Shown: positions 63,262 through 64,000 of the stretch, in pieces
How positions within the stretch are numbered: position 1 is the stretch's first letter
Layout of the letters: each line of letters begins with the position of its first letter
Assembly (NCBI GenBank): GCA_951812285.1
Contig: OX638292.1
Coordinates: 2,255,001 to 2,319,000 of the forward strand
Length of the DNA: 64,000 bases
Direction of reading: 5' to 3'
Source of the DNA: an uncultured Dehalococcoidia bacterium
Lineage (GTDB): Bacteria; Chloroflexota; Dehalococcoidia; Lucifugimonadales; UBA1127
The notes under the pieces: generated by a model
Seen by the model: the letters and a program-made list of their open reading frames with translations, nothing else
Databases searched by the model: none
Told to the model about the DNA's origin: nothing
Translations under genes and position numbers: made by a program

Positions 63262-64000
63262 CTAGCCTGCGGTGGGCTGGGTTTGTTGCTCGGCTTCTAC
63301 GAAGAGCTTGGAGAGGTCTGGTTTGACTACCTTGCCCATTGCGTTGCGGGGGAGCTCGGTCAGCTCAATCATGCGGCTGGGCATCTTGTAGGGGGCGAGG
63401 CGCTCACGAGACCAGTCCCGGAGCTGCTGCAGGGTCAGGGCGCCGTTGCGGGCCAGGACGAGGGCGGCGCAGACGCGCTCGCCCCACTCGAGGTCCTCCA
63501 TGGCGACGACGGCGCACTCGGCGATGTCCGGATGCTCGCGGAGGACATCCTCGACCTCGAGGGCGGAGACCTTGAAGCCGCCGGTCTTGATGATGTCGAC
63601 GCTGCTGCGGCCGAGGATGCGGTAGGCGCCGTCCTCGAGCACGGCGACGTCGCCAGTCTTGAACCAGCCGTCGACGAACTCGGAGGCGGTGGCCTCGGGC
63701 TTGTTCCAGTACTCGGTGAAGACGGCGGGGCCCTGCACCTGAATCTCGCCGGGCGAGCCCTCGGGCGCCGCGTGGCCGTCCTCGTCGACGAGGCGAAGGC
63801 CGACGCCGGGGAGGGGGGCGCCGACGTAGCCGGGACGGCGCTCGCCGACGAGGGGGTTGGAGAGGGCCATGCCGATCTCGGTCATGCCGTAGCGCTCGAG
63901 GAGGCGGTGGCCGCTGATGTCCTCCCACTCTTCGAGGGTCTGCACGGGGAGGGCGGCGGAGCCGGAGACCATGAGGCGGAGCTGCGCGCAGGCCCTGGTC
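63262..64000 (-). CDS. Acyl-CoA synthetase, malonyl-CoA-synthetase-like (start outside window)
   Basis: C-terminal half of an ANL-superfamily adenylating enzyme. Visible motifs are AQLRLMVSGSAALPV, ERYGMTEIGMALSNP (motif A5), WFKTGDVAVLEDGAYRILGR (A7-A8), SVDIIKTGGFKVSALEVE (A8 hinge) and the catalytic Lys near the end in LPRNAMGKVVKPDL. The frame is open through position 64000, so the N-terminal part is missing. The NPLVGERRPGYVGAPLPGV segment resembles MatB (malonyl/methylmalonyl-CoA synthetase); other short acids are possible. Confidence 0.88.
   Translation of the reverse strand, partial: TRACAQLRLMVSGSAALPVQTLEEWEDISGHRLLERYGMTEIGMALSNPLVGERRPGYVGAPLPGVGLRLVDEDGHAAPEGSPGEIQVQGPAVFTEYWNKPEATASEFVDGWFKTGDVAVLEDGAYRILGRSSVDIIKTGGFKVSALEVEDVLREHPDIAECAVVAMEDLEWGERVCAALVLARNGALTLQQLRDWSRERLAPYKMPSRMIELTELPRNAMGKVVKPDLSKLFVEAEQQTQPTAG

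Overview
The window looks like a piece of a high-GC Chloroflexota genome, most like the marine SAR202/Dehalococcoidia group. This is an inference from gene content: a long fused str-S10-spc-alpha ribosomal cluster, zinc-type S4, S14, L24 and L36, and a run of Rieske oxygenases, bicupin gentisate-dioxygenase-like proteins, amidohydrolases and a flavin-dependent monooxygenase. No 16S rRNA gene is present, so the placement is not proven.

Positions 1-18284 (all minus strand) are one ribosomal superoperon. In transcription order it reads rpsL, rpsG, fusA, rpsJ, rplC, rplD, rplW, rplB, rpsS, rplV, rpsC, rplP, rpmC, rpsQ, rplN, rplX, rplE, rpsN, rpsH, rplF, rplR, rpsE, rpmD, rplO, secY, adk, map, infA, rpmJ, rpsM, rpsK, rpsD, rpoA (cut by the window edge). 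A near-consensus sigma70-type promoter lies upstream of rpsL. The tuf gene normally found after fusA is absent, and an intrinsic-terminator-like hairpin separates rpsJ from rplC. S17 carries a 200-residue acidic tail containing five 14-residue tandem repeats.

Divergent from the superoperon are otsA-otsB (trehalose synthesis), a tRNA-Gln and a three-gene cobalt nitrile hydratase/thiocyanate hydrolase-like cluster. A GH15 hydrolase that may act on trehalose lies near 60 kb.

Positions 22.5-64 kb are a catabolic and accessory region. It holds five closely related Rieske oxygenase alpha subunits with no reductase or ferredoxin gene, two bicupin dioxygenase-like proteins, a dienelactone hydrolase, a VOC protein, an isocitrate lyase/PEP mutase family protein, an amidohydrolase, a MetE-like protein, a sulfite-oxidase-like molybdoenzyme with mobA, adenosylhomocysteinase, a class III aminotransferase and an acyl-CoA synthetase (cut by the right edge). 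Toxin-antitoxin-like genes (a HigBA-type pair, a BrnT/RHH-like pair, a lone HicB) are scattered through it. Intergenic spaces are filled with several families of short palindromic repeats and two tandem arrays grown from repeat half-sites.

The most striking single finding is an AhpD-like gene at 57501-58055. It reads through an in-frame TGA that falls exactly at the second position of its CxxC redox motif, and a bacterial-type SECIS hairpin follows at the right distance. It is therefore a candidate selenoprotein. A second candidate is a heavily structured, apparently undescribed leader RNA of about 240 nt upstream of an orphan DppB-like permease (45328-45570).
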